Position numbers and translations under genes: made by a program. Under the pieces are notes generated by a model. It saw only the letters and a program-made list of their open reading frames with translations. It made no database searches and was not told the origin of the DNA. A stretch of DNA of 64,000 bases. Source: Candidatus Thiosymbion sp. (GTDB lineage: Bacteria; Pseudomonadota; Gammaproteobacteria; Chromatiales; Chromatiaceae). This document shows positions 8,110-16,714 of the stretch, piece by piece. The first letter of the stretch is position 1. Each line of letters begins with the position of its first letter. Where the stretch lies: positions 1 through 64,000 of the forward strand of contig JAHDND010000024.1 of assembly GCA_018435665.1 (NCBI GenBank), read 5' to 3'.

Positions 8110-10395
8110 ATTATCCTGCGGATCGCCCTGCCGGTGCCTCTTCCGGGTCTCTTCGATTATCTGCCGATGGCGGAGGCGGGGCCAACGGAAGCGTCCGTGT
8201 CCGGGCCAGCACCAGACCCAGCGCCAGCGCCCGTCCCTGGCTCCGTCCCAGTCCCGATGCCCCTGCCGGCGCCGGGGATGCGGGTCCAGGTGCCCTTTGG
8301 CGCCGGCGTGCGGGTGGGGCTGATCGTTGCCCTGGCAGAGGACAGCGATCAGCCCTTGGAGCGGCTCAAGCCCATCCTGGCGCTGATCGACGATCGCCCC
8401 TTGCTGGAGGCCGGGGACCTGGCGTTCATCCTCTGGGCCGCCGATTATTATCGCCAGCCCCCGGGGGAGGCCCTGTTCGCCGCCTTGCCGGCGCGGTTGC
8501 GCCAGGCCAAACCCCCGCTGGTCCCGCCTCCCCCCCGGGCGCCGAGTCGGGGTCCAGCGGTGCCCGACGAGGCCCTGGCCGCGGGCCCGGATCTTAATGC
8601 TCACCAGGATGCGGCGGTGAACGCGGTGCTGGGAGCCCTGGGGCGCTTTCAGCCCTTTCTGCTGGAGGGGGTCACGGGTAGCGGCAAGACCGAGGTCTAT
8701 CTGCGGCTCCTGCTGGCGGTGAAGGCGGCGGGGGGGCAGTCCCTGCTGCTGGTGCCGGAGATCGGGCTTACCCCTCAGCTTCGCCGCCGGCTGGAGAAGC
8801 GCCTGCCGGGCCGGCTGGTGACCCTGCACTCCGGCCTCGGCGCCACCGAGCGTGAGCTGGCCTGGCAGGCGGCGGCCAGCGGGGCGGCGGATCTGGTGCT
8901 GGGGACCCGCTCCGCGGTCTTCACCCCCCTGCCGCGCCTGCGACTCATCCTGGTGGACGAGGAGCATGACCTCTCCTTCAAGCAGCAGGACGGCTTTCGC
9001 TACTCCGCCCGGGACCTGGCGGTGCGCCGCGCCCAGCAGGCCGGTTGCCCCCTGGTGCTGGGTTCGGCGACGCCCTCCCTGGAGAGCCTGCGAAACGTGG
9101 CCCTGGGCCGCTATGGTCGCCTGGAGCTCCCGGAGCGGGCCGGCGGCGCCGCCCATCCCGCCATCGGCCTGCTCGACATCCGCGGCCAGCCGCTGCGCGG
9201 GGGCCTGTCCCAGGTCCTGATCCGGTTGATGCGCGAGCAGTTCGCCGCCGGCAATCAGGTGCTGCTCTTCCTCAACCGCCGCGGCTTCGCCCCGGTCCTG
9301 ACCTGCCACGACTGCGGCTGGGTGGGCGGCTGTCCCCACTGTGACGCCCGCCTCACCCTGCACCTGGCGGACCATCGCCTCTGGTGCCATCACTGCGGCC
9401 TGGTCCAGCCCCTGCCCCCGGCCTGCCCCCAGTGCGGGGGGCTGGATATCCGCCCCCTGGGGCAGGGGACGGAGCGCCTGGAGGGGGAACTCCAGGCCCT
9501 GTTCCCCGACATCCGCGTCGCCCGGGTGGACCGGGACAGCACCCGCCGCAAGGGCGAGCTGGACCGGCTGCTGGCGGCGGCCCGGGCCGGGGAATACTCG
9601 CTGCTGGTGGGCACCCAGATGCTGGCCAAGGGCCATCACTTTCCCCGCGTCACCCTGGTCGGCATCCTGGATGCCGACAATGGCCTCTATGGCGCCGATT
9701 TCCGCGCCGCCGAGCGCATGGCCCAGCTCGTCATCCAGGTGGCCGGGCGCGCCGGGCGGGCGGAGCGCCCCGGGCGGGTGGTGCTCCAGACCCACCACCC
9801 CGATCACCCCCTGCTGCAAACCCTGCGGCGCCAGGGCTACGGGGCCTTCGCCGCCGCGGCCCTGCGGGAGCGGCGGGCGGCGAACCTGCCGCCCTTCAGC
9901 CACCAGGCCCTGCTCCGGGCCGAGGCCAGCAGCCGCGAGTCCGCCCTGGGCTGGTTACGCCTGGCCCTGGAGGCCGCGGGGCCCCTGGCCATGCCCGCCC
10001 CAGGCGCACCGGTTGCTCTTGGTGCTCCTGATACTCCGGGCGCTCCAGGTGTCCGAGGCGTACCGGGCGCTCCTTGTGCTGAAAGCGCCCCAGGTTCCCC
10101 AAGTGCCCGAGGGGTACCGGGCGTACCTGGTTCTCAAAGGGCTCCAGGACCCCAAGGACCCCAAGGACCTCAAGGCGCCCATGGAGCCCCAGGGGGTGGC
10201 ATCAGCCTCTTTGGCCCGGTACCGGCGCCGATGGAGCGGCGGGCCGGACGCTATCGGGCCCAACTGCTGGTCCAGGCCCAGGCCCGGGCCAGCCTGCAAG
10301 CCTTCCTCGCCGACTGGCTGCCGTTGCTCTACGCCCTGCGCCGCCCGGCCGGCGGGCGCTGGTCCCTCGATGTCGATCCTCAAGAGTTGTACTGA
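8110..10395 (+). CDS. priA: Primosomal replication restart helicase PriA
   Basis: PriA reloads the replisome at stalled forks. Seen here: the N-terminal DNA-binding start ILRIALPVPLPGLFDYLP, Walker [10 protein letters not shown], the DEEH box (VDEEHDLSF), the eight-Cys zinc region (CHDCGWVGGCPHC through PACPQCGG), helicase motifs (LVGTQMLAKGHHF, QVAGRAGRAERPG) and the C-terminal GPVPAPMERRAGRYR. The family N-terminus aligns only if translation begins at ATT 8110, nine bases after GGGAG (8096-8100); the first standard codon, GTG 8134, would drop conserved residues. Two inserts are unusual: a Pro/Ala/Val-rich stretch (about 8175-8280) and a collagen-like Gly-X-Y stretch (9991-10200). The last codons are duplicated just downstream. 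Confidence 0.95.
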   Translation: MILRIALPVPLPGLFDYLPMAEAGPTEASVSGPAPDPAPAPVPGSVPVPMPLPAPGMRVQVPFGAGVRVGLIVALAEDSDQPLERLKPILALIDDRPLLEAGDLAFILWAADYYRQPPGEALFAALPARLRQAKPPLVPPPPRAPSRGPAVPDEALAAGPDLNAHQDAAVNAVLGALGRFQPFLLEGVTGSGKTEVYLRLLLAVKAAGGQSLLLVPEIGLTPQLRRRLEKRLPGRLVTLHSGLGATERELAWQAAASGAADLVLGTRSAVFTPLPRLRLILVDEEHDLSFKQQDGFRYSARDLAVRRAQQAGCPLVLGSATPSLESLRNVALGRYGRLELPERAGGAAHPAIGLLDIRGQPLRGGLSQVLIRLMREQFAAGNQVLLFLNRRGFAPVLTCHDCGWVGGCPHCDARLTLHLADHRLWCHHCGLVQPLPPACPQCGGLDIRPLGQGTERLEGELQALFPDIRVARVDRDSTRRKGELDRLLAAARAGEYSLLVGTQMLAKGHHFPRVTLVGILDADNGLYGADFRAAERMAQLVIQVAGRAGRAERPGRVVLQTHHPDHPLLQTLRRQGYGAFAAAALRERRAANLPPFSHQALLRAEASSRESALGWLRLALEAAGPLAMPAPGAPVALGAPDTPGAPGVRGVPGAPCAESAPGSPSARGVPGVPGSQRAPGPQGPQGPQGAHGAPGGGISLFGPVPAPMERRAGRYRAQLLVQAQARASLQAFLADWLPLLYALRRPAGGRWSLDVDPQELY
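9991..10200 (+). repeat. Collagen-like Gly-X-Y repeat inside priA
   Basis: About 70 codons encode Gly/Pro-rich triplets such as GAPGVRGVPGAP and GPQGPQGPQGAHGAP between the helicase core and the conserved FGPVPAPMERR segment. At the DNA level it includes near-exact 9-bp repeats (GGACCCCAA). PriA homologues have a short linker here, so this is an in-frame expansion. Confidence 0.8.
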
Positions 10396-10465
10396 AAACG
10401 GCCATGGCGACATCACCCTGGGTGGTGTCGGCCCCCGATGTCGATCCTCAGGAACTGTACTGAAA
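10368..10465 (+). repeat. Direct repeat duplicating the 3' end of priA
   Basis: The 30-bp stretches 10368-10397 and 10436-10465 differ at three positions. The first is the true priA end (codons for DVDPQELY plus stop); the second encodes the same residues and stop with three synonymous changes (CAA GAG TTG versus CAG GAA CTG). The 38 bp between them contain a near-perfect 10-bp inverted repeat (10408-10417 / 10421-10430). This resembles the scar of an element that inserts at a gene's 3' end and brings a replacement end. Confidence 0.8.
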
Positions 10466-10579
10466 CCCTTTCCCTCCGATTCCTGCTATTCTTGATTGGC
10501 CGCGAATTTTGCCGGCGCCCCCCGTCCTCGCCAGTCCCGCCGGGCCTGGCTCCCCTCCCCAGCCACACAGCCCAGCCGA

Positions 10580-12385
10580 ATGAAGCAACAGGTCAAGGAA
10601 TTACTCTCTATCGCATGGCGCACACTGGTCGCGACCGGCCAGGTCAGCGGCGCCGACCCGGCCGATCCCCAGGTAGAGCGCGCCCGCGATCCCGCCCATG
10701 GCGATTTCTCCACCAACCTGGCCCTGGTCATGGCCAAGGCGGTTGGTGGCAAGCCTCGGGATCTGGCGGCCAGGCTGGTCGCCGCCCTGCCGGCCTCCGA
10801 CCTGGTGGCCCGCACCGAGATCGCCGGCCCCGGCTTCATCAATTTCTTTCTGGCGCCGAACGCCCACCTGGGCCTGATCCCGGCCATCCTCGCCGCCGGA
10901 CCCGACTACGGGCGCAGCCACGTCGGCGCGGGCAAACGGGTCCAGGTCGAATTCGTCTCCGCCAACCCCACCGGCCCCCTGCACGTCGGGCATGGGCGGG
11001 GCGCGGCCTACGGCGCCGTGGTGGCGGACCTGCTGGCGGCGGTGGGCTTCAACGTCCACCGCGAGTATTACGTCAACGACGCCGGCCGGCAGATGGACAT
11101 CCTCGCCGCCTCGGTGTGGCTGCGTTACCTGGAGCTATGCGGCGAGGACTTGCGCTTTCCCGCCAACGGCTATCGCGGCGATTACGTCTGGGACATCGCC
11201 GCCAGCCTCCATCGCGACCATGGCGATGCCTACCGTCACGAGGCCGCCGAGGTCTTCGCCGGGGCCCCCGAGGATGCCGCCAGCGCCGATGAGCGCGATG
11301 CCGAGGGCAACCCCCTGCCTGGCGCCCCGGGCGGTGACAAGGAGGCCCACATCGACGCCCTGGTCAACCGGGCCAAGGAGTTGCTGGGCGACAACCGCTA
11401 TCGTTTCGTCTTCGAACTGGGCCTCAACACCATCCTCGACGACATCCGCGATGACCTGGCCCTGTTCGGGGTGGAGTACCAGGAGTGGTACTCGGAGCGC
11501 TCCCTGACCGAGAAGGGGGCCGTCAATCGTGCCATCGAGCGGCTGCGGGAGGCCGGGCACCTCTACGAGCGGGACGGGGCCCTCTGGTTCCGTTCCACCG
11601 CCTTCGGCGACGACAAGGACCGGGTGGTGGTCCGCGACAATGGCCAGGGCACCTACTTCGCCTCCGACATCGCCTACCACATGGACAAGATGGAGCGGGG
11701 CTTCGACCGGGTCATCGACATCTGGGGCGCCGACCACCACGGCTACGTGCCGCGCATCAAGGGCGCCCTCCAGGCCCTAGGGGACGATCCCGCCAAGCTG
11801 GACGTGCTGCTGGTGCAGTTCGCCATCCTCTACCGTGGGGGCGAGAAGGTGCAGATGTCCACCCGCTCCGGGGAGTTCGTCACCCTGCGGCAGTTGCGCA
11901 AGGAGGTGGGGCGCGACGCCGCCCGCTTCTTCTATGTCATGCGCCGCTGCGAGCAGCACCTGGACTTCGATCTCGACCTGGCCAAATCCCAGTCCAGCGA
12001 CAACCCGGTCTACTACGTCCAGTATGCCCATGCCCGGGTATGCAGCGTGCTCCGCCAGGCGGCGGAGAAGGGCCTGGCGGTGGAGCCCAGCCCGGGGCTG
12101 ACCCATCTGGAGCACCTGATTGAGAGCCACGAGCAGGACCTGCTCAAGACCCTGGCCCGTTACCCGGAGGTGGTCGAGACCGCGGCCCTCAGCGAGGAAC
12201 CGCACCAGCTCACCCACTACCTGCGCGAGCTGGCCAATGACTTCCACACCTACTACAACGCCCACCAGTTCCTGGTGGCGGACGCGGCCCTGCGGGATGC
12301 CCGTCTCAAGCTCATCCTGGCCACGCGCCAGGTGTTGCGTAACGGTCTCCAACTGATCGGCGTCTCGGCGCCGGAGACGATGTGA
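10580..12385 (+). CDS. argS: Arginyl-tRNA synthetase
   Basis: This class I synthetase charges tRNA-Arg. The 601-residue protein starts MKQQVKELL, as in the family. It has the N-terminal tRNA-recognition domain, the HIGH signature as [12 protein letters not shown] (after NPTGPL), and a KMSKS equivalent within [14 protein letters not shown], as usual for ArgRS, which often lacks the second Lys. A helical DALR anticodon domain with [11 protein letters not shown] closes it. ATG 10580 agrees with homologues; the frame is open further upstream without similarity. It is followed after one base by the SPOR-domain gene, a typical argS neighbour, so the two are probably co-transcribed. Confidence 0.97.
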   Translation: MKQQVKELLSIAWRTLVATGQVSGADPADPQVERARDPAHGDFSTNLALVMAKAVGGKPRDLAARLVAALPASDLVARTEIAGPGFINFFLAPNAHLGLIPAILAAGPDYGRSHVGAGKRVQVEFVSANPTGPLHVGHGRGAAYGAVVADLLAAVGFNVHREYYVNDAGRQMDILAASVWLRYLELCGEDLRFPANGYRGDYVWDIAASLHRDHGDAYRHEAAEVFAGAPEDAASADERDAEGNPLPGAPGGDKEAHIDALVNRAKELLGDNRYRFVFELGLNTILDDIRDDLALFGVEYQEWYSERSLTEKGAVNRAIERLREAGHLYERDGALWFRSTAFGDDKDRVVVRDNGQGTYFASDIAYHMDKMERGFDRVIDIWGADHHGYVPRIKGALQALGDDPAKLDVLLVQFAILYRGGEKVQMSTRSGEFVTLRQLRKEVGRDAARFFYVMRRCEQHLDFDLDLAKSQSSDNPVYYVQYAHARVCSVLRQAAEKGLAVEPSPGLTHLEHLIESHEQDLLKTLARYPEVVETAALSEEPHQLTHYLRELANDFHTYYNAHQFLVADAALRDARLKLILATRQVLRNGLQLIGVSAPETM

Positions 12386-12386
12386 C

Positions 12387-13169
12387 ATGGCGGCGGGTAG
12401 CAACGGCAGCCCACCCCTGAGACCGCGCCACCGCCGTGGCGGCGGGTCGGGCTTTTTCTGGTTCCTGACCGGCGGCCTGCTCGGTGCCCTGGGGGTGGCG
12501 GTCGCCTGGATGATGGATGAGCGCGGCGAGCCCCCGGCGGGCGCCGCGGGGGACAGCACCCGTGGTGTCCAGTCTCAGCCCCAGATTCAGCCCACACCCA
12601 AGCCGCGCTACGACTATCCGACCATCCTGCCCGATCTGGAGGTGGTGGTGCCGGAGGAGGATATGTCCAACCGGCCGCCGGCCCTGCCGCCCCCGCCGGA
12701 GCCCGATCCACCCGCCGCCAAGGAGACGCCCAAGACCGCGGCCAAGCCTCCGGCCAAGGAATCAGGCAAGGAAGGCGCCAAGGAGGCGGCCAGGACCCCG
12801 GCCAAGGAGCCGACCAAGCCCGTGACCAAGGAGCTCCCGAAGGAGTCCGCCAAACCGCTGGCCAAGGAGGCGCCGAAGGACCCGGCCAAGGCTCAGGCCG
12901 AGAAACCGGCGGAGACGGCGACCAAGGCCGGGGACAGCGAGACCTACATCCTGCAGATTGCCTCCCTGGCGTCCCCGGCGGAGGCGGAGCAGTTCAAGGC
13001 CAAGCTCGCCGCCCAGGGCATCTCCGCCAGCATTCAGCAGGCCAGCGTGGATGGCAAGACCCGCTACCGCATCCGTACCGGGCCCTTCAAGGGCAAGGAC
13101 GCGGCGAACAAGGTCCGGGCCCAGCTAGCCAGCCGGGGCCATCAGGCCATCACCATCAAGCTCAAATAG
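12387..13169 (+). CDS. SPOR-domain membrane protein, FtsN-like
   Basis: The protein has a basic cytoplasmic start, one membrane segment (FFWFLTGGLLGALGVAVAWM, about residues 20-40), a long Lys/Ala/Pro/Glu-rich periplasmic linker (about 105-180, many KEXAK-type units) and a C-terminal SPOR domain (about 188-260, opening YILQIASLASPAEAEQFKAK). SPOR domains bind denuded glycan strands at the septum, so the likely site of action is the division ring. The position right after argS, one base from its stop, is where ftsN-like genes often sit. The essential FtsN motifs outside SPOR cannot be confirmed, so a generic SPOR protein remains possible. Confidence 0.85.
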   Translation: MAAGSNGSPPLRPRHRRGGGSGFFWFLTGGLLGALGVAVAWMMDERGEPPAGAAGDSTRGVQSQPQIQPTPKPRYDYPTILPDLEVVVPEEDMSNRPPALPPPPEPDPPAAKETPKTAAKPPAKESGKEGAKEAARTPAKEPTKPVTKELPKESAKPLAKEAPKDPAKAQAEKPAETATKAGDSETYILQIASLASPAEAEQFKAKLAAQGISASIQQASVDGKTRYRIRTGPFKGKDAANKVRAQLASRGHQAITIKLK

Positions 13170-13196
13170 CCGCTGGGTTGGCCAGCGGCTGGTGGG

Positions 13197-15263
13197 CTAC
13201 ACCAGGTCGAAGCGCTCGAATTCCAGGGTGAACTGGCCGCGCCCCTGGGTCTGGCTGCGCAGGTCGGTGGTGTAACCCAGGACCTTCTCCAGGGCGATCT
13301 CGCAGTCGATGGTGACTCGGTCGCCCTCGGCGTGGGTGTCGCGGATGATCGCCAGGCGGGACTGGAGGTCGCCCAGCACGGTGCCCAGGTTCTCCCCTGG
13401 CACCACCACCTCCATGGCCATGAGGGGCTTGAGGGGGGCCGGGCTGGCCTCCTCCAGGGCCTTGTGCACGGCCCGGGCGGCGGCGGCCTGGAGGGCCTCG
13501 GGGGTGGAGGCGGCGCCGAAGACCTCGACGCGCAGGATGCGCGCGGCCACGTCCTCCACCGGCGTCCCCAGCAGGGGGCCGGCCTCCAGGGCGGCGCGCA
13601 GGCCGCGCTTGACCGCCGCCGCCTGTTCCATGTTCAGGGTCGCCCCGGCGGGCAGGACCTCGGGGATCTCGTCCTGGATCAGGACGCCGGCGCCACGCTC
13701 CCGGGCCTGGACCGCCACCACCACCCGCGCCTTGCGCTCGGGGATCTTCTGTTCGATGACCGGTGGGGTGGCGTGGATCTGGTCGCCGGTGCCGGCGCCG
13801 AGGATGGTCTCGCGCACCGCCACCGCCGGCCGGCCGCTGCGCACCCCGACGCGGAACTCCCGGTCCAGGCGCTCGATGACGATGGCCAGGTGCAGCTCGC
13901 CCATGCCGCGCAGCAGGCGCTGACCGGTCTCCGGGTCCTCCTCCAGGCGCAGGGTGGGGTCCTCCTCCAGGACCTTTTGCAGGGCCTCCAGCAGCTTGTC
14001 CTCCTCGGTGCCGGCGGTGGGCTCGATGGCCAGGCCCAGCACCGGCTCCCGGGCCTCGATGCGCTCCAGGTGCAGCAGGTGGCCGGGGGTGCAGAGGGTG
14101 TCGCCGGTGGTGGCGTGGCGCAGGCCGGCCAGCAGCACGATCTCCCCCGCCTTGGCCAGGTCCAGGGCGGTCTTGCGCCCGGCGTCGACGTCGAAGATGC
14201 GGGAGACGATCTCGTTCACCACCCGGCCATCGGTGGTCTGCAACTGCACCTTGTCGCCGGGCTTGAGCTGGCTGCGGTAGAGGCGGGCGAAGACATGGCG
14301 GCGCCCCTCCCACATCTGCACCTTGAAGGCCAGGGCGACCAGACTCCCCTTGGCGTCCATGGCCACCTCCTCCGGGCTGCCATCGGGTCGGACGGCGATC
14401 GAGGGGGGGCGGTCGAGGGGCGCGGGCAGGAGCTCGACCACGCCATCCAGCAGGGGCTGGACGCCGAGATTGCGCAGGGCGCTGCCGCCGAAGCAGGGGA
14501 AGTGGGTGCCGGCCAGGGTGCCCTGGCGCAGGGCGGCCCAGAGTTCCGCCGGTTCCGGGTCCTCGCCGGAGAGGATGCGGTCGGCCAGTTCGTCGTCCTG
14601 CTCGGCGCAGGCCATGAGCAGGGACTCCCGCTCGTGGGCGAAGGTCGCCCAGAGGTCCTCCGGGCAGGGGGTGACCACGAGCTCGGTGCCCTGGTCGCCG
14701 GTGAAACCGATGAGGGTGCGCTCGATGAGATGCACCACCGAGGGCAGCTCGTTGGGGGCCTCCAGCACGGGGAGGGTGACCGGCACCGGCTCGGCTCCCA
14801 GGCGCCGGCTGAGGCTTTCCAGGCTGTGGTGGTAATCGGCCCCGGGCCGGTCCATCTTGTTGACGAAGAACAGGACCGGCAGATTGAAGCGACAGCGCTG
14901 GCGCCACACCGTCTCGGTCTGGGGCTCGACGCCGCGCACGCCGTCTATGACCAGGATGGCGCCGTCGAGAACGCGCATGGAACGCTCCACCTCGACGGTG
15001 AAATCGACGTGGCCGGGGGTGTCGACGATCTGCAGCAGGTGGCCGCGCCAGGGGGCCTTGGTGACGGCGGAGGTGATGGTGATGCCATGCCGCTGCTCCT
15101 CCGCCAGGTAGTCCATGTGGGCGGCGCCGTCGTGGACCTCGCCGATTTTGTGGGAAGCGCCGGTATAAAACAGTATCCTTTCCGTCAAGGTCGTCTTGCC
15201 GGCGTCCACGTGGGCGGCGATACCGATGTTGCGTACGTGCGAGAGCGGCGAAGGCTTGGACAT
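13197..15263 (-). CDS. Elongation factor G paralogue (EF-G-like GTPase)
   Basis: This 688-residue translation GTPase has all EF-G domains. The G-domain motifs are AHVDAGKTT (P-loop), DTPGHVDF (G3) and NKMD (G4); domain II, domain III with the GMGELHLAIVIERL motif and a C-terminal domain V follow. It lies outside any rpsL-rpsG-tuf context, so it is probably a second EF-G, of the type sometimes specialised for ribosome recycling or translocation under stress. The N-terminus MSKPSPLSHVRNIGIAAHVD is standard. It is divergent from the L,D-transpeptidase gene with only 25 bp between the start codons, so at least one promoter lies inside the neighbour. Confidence 0.9.
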   Translation of the reverse strand: MSKPSPLSHVRNIGIAAHVDAGKTTLTERILFYTGASHKIGEVHDGAAHMDYLAEEQRHGITITSAVTKAPWRGHLLQIVDTPGHVDFTVEVERSMRVLDGAILVIDGVRGVEPQTETVWRQRCRFNLPVLFFVNKMDRPGADYHHSLESLSRRLGAEPVPVTLPVLEAPNELPSVVHLIERTLIGFTGDQGTELVVTPCPEDLWATFAHERESLLMACAEQDDELADRILSGEDPEPAELWAALRQGTLAGTHFPCFGGSALRNLGVQPLLDGVVELLPAPLDRPPSIAVRPDGSPEEVAMDAKGSLVALAFKVQMWEGRRHVFARLYRSQLKPGDKVQLQTTDGRVVNEIVSRIFDVDAGRKTALDLAKAGEIVLLAGLRHATTGDTLCTPGHLLHLERIEAREPVLGLAIEPTAGTEEDKLLEALQKVLEEDPTLRLEEDPETGQRLLRGMGELHLAIVIERLDREFRVGVRSGRPAVAVRETILGAGTGDQIHATPPVIEQKIPERKARVVVAVQARERGAGVLIQDEIPEVLPAGATLNMEQAAAVKRGLRAALEAGPLLGTPVEDVAARILRVEVFGAASTPEALQAAAARAVHKALEEASPAPLKPLMAMEVVVPGENLGTVLGDLQSRLAIIRDTHAEGDRVTIDCEIALEKVLGYTTDLRSQTQGRGQFTLEFERFDLV

Positions 15264-15288
15264 TGAAATTCGTGAGGCTTAGAAGTCG

Positions 15289-16263
15289 ATGAAAAGAGAG
15301 TATCCGGACAGAGGCCGGGGTCTGGCGCTGGCCCCGCTGGCGATGGGTCTGACCCTGGCCCTGGCGACGACGGTGGCTTCCCCGCCGGCCGAGGCCGCCG
15401 TGTTCCAACTGACGGACCCCAATCAGGAGGTCGTAGGCCGGGCATTCTATGTAAAGAGCCGCAAGGAAGACACCCTGCTCGACATCGGCCGCCAGAACAA
15501 CATGGGCTATGACGACATGCGCCTGGCCAACCAGAAGGTGGACACCTGGGTCCCCAAGGCCGGTTCGGATGTCCTGGTGCCGGAGAGCTTCGTCCTGCCG
15601 GATGCCCCCCATCAGGGCATAGTCCTCAACCTGGCGGAGAAGCGGCTCTACTTTTACCCCAGCAGTGGCCGGGAAGTGCACACCTTCGCCATCAGCATCG
15701 GCCGTGACGGGCTCAATACCCCCAAGGGCCGCTTCAAGGTCACGGCCAAGGTCAAGGACCCCACCTGGACCCCAACCGCGCAACACCATGCCGACCGCGC
15801 CAAGGAAGGGCGGGAACCCCTGCCGGCGGTGGTGCCAGCCGGTCCTGACAATCCCCTAGGCCAATACGCCCTGCGCACCAGCGCGCCCAGTATCCTGATC
15901 CATGGCACCAACAAGCCCTGGGGCCTGGGGATGGAAGTGAGCCGCGGCTGTATCCGCATGTATCCGGAGGGGGTGGAGAAGCTCTTCCCGATGGTCTCGG
16001 TCAACGAGCCGATCACCATCGTCGACCAATCCTATAAATTCGGCTGGCGCGACAATGACCTGTATCTGGAGGTGCACCGCAATCCCGATGAGCCGGCCCC
16101 GCCCCTACACGAGGTAGTGCCGAATCGTCTGGCGCAAGGGCCGGAGGTGAATTTGAATTGGGAGGAGGTAAGGCGGGCGGTGGAGGAGAATACCGGCCTC
16201 CCGCAATGGGTGGGAGGCCGGCAAAGCGCGGCTAACCGGCTTTACTTGGACATGATCTTCTGA
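15289..16263 (+). CDS. L,D-transpeptidase with N-terminal LysM-like domain (ErfK/YbiS family)
   Basis: This is an exported YkuD-fold enzyme that makes 3-3 peptidoglycan cross-links or attaches lipoprotein to peptidoglycan. A signal peptide covers residues 1-36 (LAPLAMGLTLALATTVA then PAEAAV). A LysM-like region follows (about 45-90, DIGRQNNMGYDDMRLANQ), then the YkuD domain with HGTNKPWGLG and the catalytic Cys in SRGCIRMYPEGVEKLF. This arrangement matches ErfK/YbiS/YcfS enzymes, some of which anchor Braun lipoprotein in E. coli. Its 3' end overlaps the convergent Lpp-like gene by 22 bp, which suggests that enzyme and substrate are encoded side by side. Confidence 0.9.
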   Translation: MKREYPDRGRGLALAPLAMGLTLALATTVASPPAEAAVFQLTDPNQEVVGRAFYVKSRKEDTLLDIGRQNNMGYDDMRLANQKVDTWVPKAGSDVLVPESFVLPDAPHQGIVLNLAEKRLYFYPSSGREVHTFAISIGRDGLNTPKGRFKVTAKVKDPTWTPTAQHHADRAKEGREPLPAVVPAGPDNPLGQYALRTSAPSILIHGTNKPWGLGMEVSRGCIRMYPEGVEKLFPMVSVNEPITIVDQSYKFGWRDNDLYLEVHRNPDEPAPPLHEVVPNRLAQGPEVNLNWEEVRRAVEENTGLPQWVGGRQSAANRLYLDMIF

Positions 16264-16427
16264 TACATGCGGTCAACACGCTGGGTGTTGGCATCGCAGC
16301 AGGCCTGAGCGGCTTCGGCCTTCTTCAGGGCGTCAGCGGCCATGTCGCGGGCCTGCTGGTCGGTGCAGCCGGACAGGAGGCCCAGGCCAAGGAGGGCGGC
16401 GGCGGACAGGGTGATCAGTTTGGTCAT
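16242..16427 (-). CDS. Lpp-like (Braun-type) outer-membrane lipoprotein
   Basis: The 61-residue precursor has a lipoprotein signal peptide ending LGLGLLSGC (lipobox, lipidated Cys at residue 21), a short Ala-rich helical body (DMAADALKKAEAAQACCDA) and a C-terminal Lys (KIMSK). That is the layout of Lpp, whose terminal Lys is linked to peptidoglycan by L,D-transpeptidases. The mature part is about 41 residues, shorter than the 58 of E. coli Lpp, and carries an unusual CC pair. AGGAG lies nine bases before ATG, and a TATAAA box is at 16485-16490. The gene overlaps the 3' end of the facing L,D-transpeptidase gene. Confidence 0.85.
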   Translation of the reverse strand: MTKLITLSAAALLGLGLLSGCTDQQARDMAADALKKAEAAQACCDANTQRVDRMYQKIMSK

Positions 16428-16714
16428 GGCATAACTCTCCTAGAGTTGGTAAGAAAAACGGGATTCGCCCATAGGGCTTCTTCATTTATAGCACAGTGTC
16501 TGGGATAGTGGCGAGTAGCCGTGGTGGCTTTTTATCCGGAAGGCTCAAACTTGACCGCTGTTTTGCGTATATTCACCACCGGATACACCCAGAGGCCGCT
16601 GGTTGCCGGGTTGCGGTTCCCTACCAAGGCCTTGACGCAACAAGTACAGGTTGAGCGCGTCGCTGGGCCTCGCGACCTGACCACCACCAAAAAATACCAG
16701 AGGATAAGTGCCTG

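Noticed and set aside
7966-9903. 645-codon antisense frame over priA
   Set aside because: Gln/Gly/Arg-rich shadow translation with no motif; priA motifs are clear on the plus strand.
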